A stretch of 64,000 bases of DNA, taken from the NCBI RefSeq assembly GCF_001721645.1, contig NZ_CP017141.1:6510001-6574000 (forward strand). Reading direction: 5' to 3'. The position numbers and the translations under genes were made by a program. How positions within the stretch are numbered: position 1 is the stretch's first letter; the number at the start of each line of letters is the position of its first letter. The notes beneath the pieces are model-generated. The model saw nothing but the letters and a program-made list of their open reading frames with translations, ran no database searches and was not told the DNA's origin. This document shows, piece by piece, positions 63,160-64,000 of this stretch. This DNA comes from Pedobacter steynii (GTDB lineage Bacteria; Bacteroidota; Bacteroidia; Sphingobacteriales; Sphingobacteriaceae).

Positions 63160-64000
63160 TTACGGACGGGTATCCCAGAACACGCGTTGTAACATATCAT
63201 TTCTGACTGGCGTATTCGGATTGCTGCTTCTTTCAGAAAGCGGGTAAATGAGCACCCTTGGGATCTTATCATATACCGCTACCGAAATTGGTAGTGGAGT
63301 AATGGCCGGAAAACCTGTTCTCCTCCAATCGTTCCATGGTTCCATCAATACCCCAAAATTGGCAACATACTTTTCATTGATGATCTGTTCCAGTTTTTTG
63401 GCATTTGTTCCGGTTAAAGTTCCGTATGCAGCAATATAGTCGTCTATGGCAGCAGCACTTACACCAGACTCGGCCATAGAAGAACGAATCCCTGCCTCAA
63501 AAAAGGTTTGAGCATCACCCGGAGCACTTAAGCTCAAAGCGGCTTCGGCCCGGATGAAATTATACTCGGAGAACGTAAGCAATCTCGTTGGGGAATTACC
63601 AGACCAGGTGATCGATCCATCGGTAATCGTTCCGTCAGGGTTAATTACAATGCTGTTCAGACTGGCATCTCCTTTCAGAAAGGTATTTAACCTGGAATAA
63701 GCTACGGAGGAATTGTCCAACACACTGGCGCCTTTATAATTTCCACTATTGTAAGGGAAAGAAACAAAGTAAGAAGGCCTGCGCGGGTCAGATTTAACAT
63801 TCATCATGTCTACAATCGTTCTGTTCGGAAAAAAGGCATTTCTGAACTGTCCGCCTTCTATACTGGTAATCGGGTTCTGACGACCAGACTCGGCCAGAAA
63901 TTTCATCTGAAAATTATCTGCATTAGAAGTCATGAACTGCGCACCGCTATTGATCAGCGCCGTAATCTGACTGGAAGCAAAAGCGGGGTCCTTCTGACTG
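63160..64000 (-). CDS. SusD/RagB-family lipoprotein, 5' part outside the window
   Basis: C-terminal part (about 280 residues) of a SusD-like protein; the frame stays open to the right edge, so the start lies beyond 64000. Family features: FSEYNFIRAEAALSLSAPGDAQTFFEAGIRSSM, KKLEQIINEKYVANFGVLMEPWNDWRRTGFP and the ending PLSERSSNPNTPVRN. The pattern fits the SusD_2 branch. A matching susC gene is expected just outside the window. It starts the peptidase operon read toward lower coordinates. Confidence 0.88.
   Translation of the reverse strand, partial: SQKDPAFASSQITALINSGAQFMTSNADNFQMKFLAESGRQNPITSIEGGQFRNAFFPNRTIVDMMNVKSDPRRPSYFVSFPYNSGNYKGASVLDNSSVAYSRLNTFLKGDASLNSIVINPDGTITDGSITWSGNSPTRLLTFSEYNFIRAEAALSLSAPGDAQTFFEAGIRSSMAESGVSAAAIDDYIAAYGTLTGTNAKKLEQIINEKYVANFGVLMEPWNDWRRTGFPAITPLPISVAVYDKIPRVLIYPLSERSSNPNTPVRNDMLQRVFWDTRP

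Noticed and set aside
63135..63272. N-terminal extension of the second S10 protein
   Set aside because: It overlaps the susD end and hides a normal signal peptide that starts at 63134.

Overview
The window (about 42% G+C by eye) is chromosomal DNA of a Bacteroidota bacterium, most likely a Sphingobacteriaceae member close to Pedobacter. The evidence is SusC/SusD pairs with an adjacent ECF sigma factor and FecR anti-sigma factor, many short exported lipoproteins, few Shine-Dalgarno sequences, and promoters that fit the Bacteroidota pattern TTG-N19-TAnnTTTG. I saw no tRNA, rRNA, CRISPR array, insertion sequence or phage module. No gene-free stretch exceeds 300 bases; the longest gaps (5388-5656 and 39659-39946) are AT-rich and show nothing I can name.

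Layout. 0-12.4 kb: envelope and stress genes (iron-permease-like protein, DUF4142 lipoprotein, YcbB-type L,D-transpeptidase, universal stress protein, YciE-like ferritin fold, 2OG-Fe(II) oxygenase, Na+/H+ antiporter). A run of exported enzymes (esterase, RidA-like protein, SAM-hydrolase-like protein) and cardiolipin synthase follow. 12.5-13.7 kb: an Rpn-type PD-(D/E)XK nuclease gene followed by a separate small gene that copies its C-terminal end. 13.7-25.8 kb: a co-directional minus-strand metal island. Its transcription order is response regulator, histidine kinase, mgtC, mgtA, then a CzcB/CzcA/TolC-type efflux pump and a beta-barrel protein. The mgtC upstream region carries 11-bp-phased direct repeats, a TAnnTTTG box, a 12-codon leader frame and a hairpin that ends 2 nt before the start codon.

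25.9-46 kb: two DHA2-type MFS exporters with HxlR and Lrp/AsnC regulators, a YqhD-like alcohol dehydrogenase, two histidine kinases, two VOC proteins, TerD, a GIY-YIG-like protein, bestrophin, DUF72, rhomboid protease, barstar and several unknown proteins. 46-64 kb: eleven consecutive minus-strand genes form one or two nutrient-uptake loci. From the right they are a partial SusD, two S10 carboxypeptidases, a TPR/metallopeptidase protein, an APC amino-acid permease, an amidohydrolase, ECF sigma, FecR, SusC, SusD and an exported endonuclease/exonuclease/phosphatase-fold protein. No glycoside hydrolase is present, so a peptide-like substrate is a better guess than a glycan.

The observations most worth following are the mgtC-mgtA leader and its phased repeats, the Rpn nuclease with its duplicated C-terminal gene, a perfect 22-bp-arm palindrome overlapping an MFS promoter, and a plus-strand terminator placed as if it ends an antisense RNA to the susC leader.
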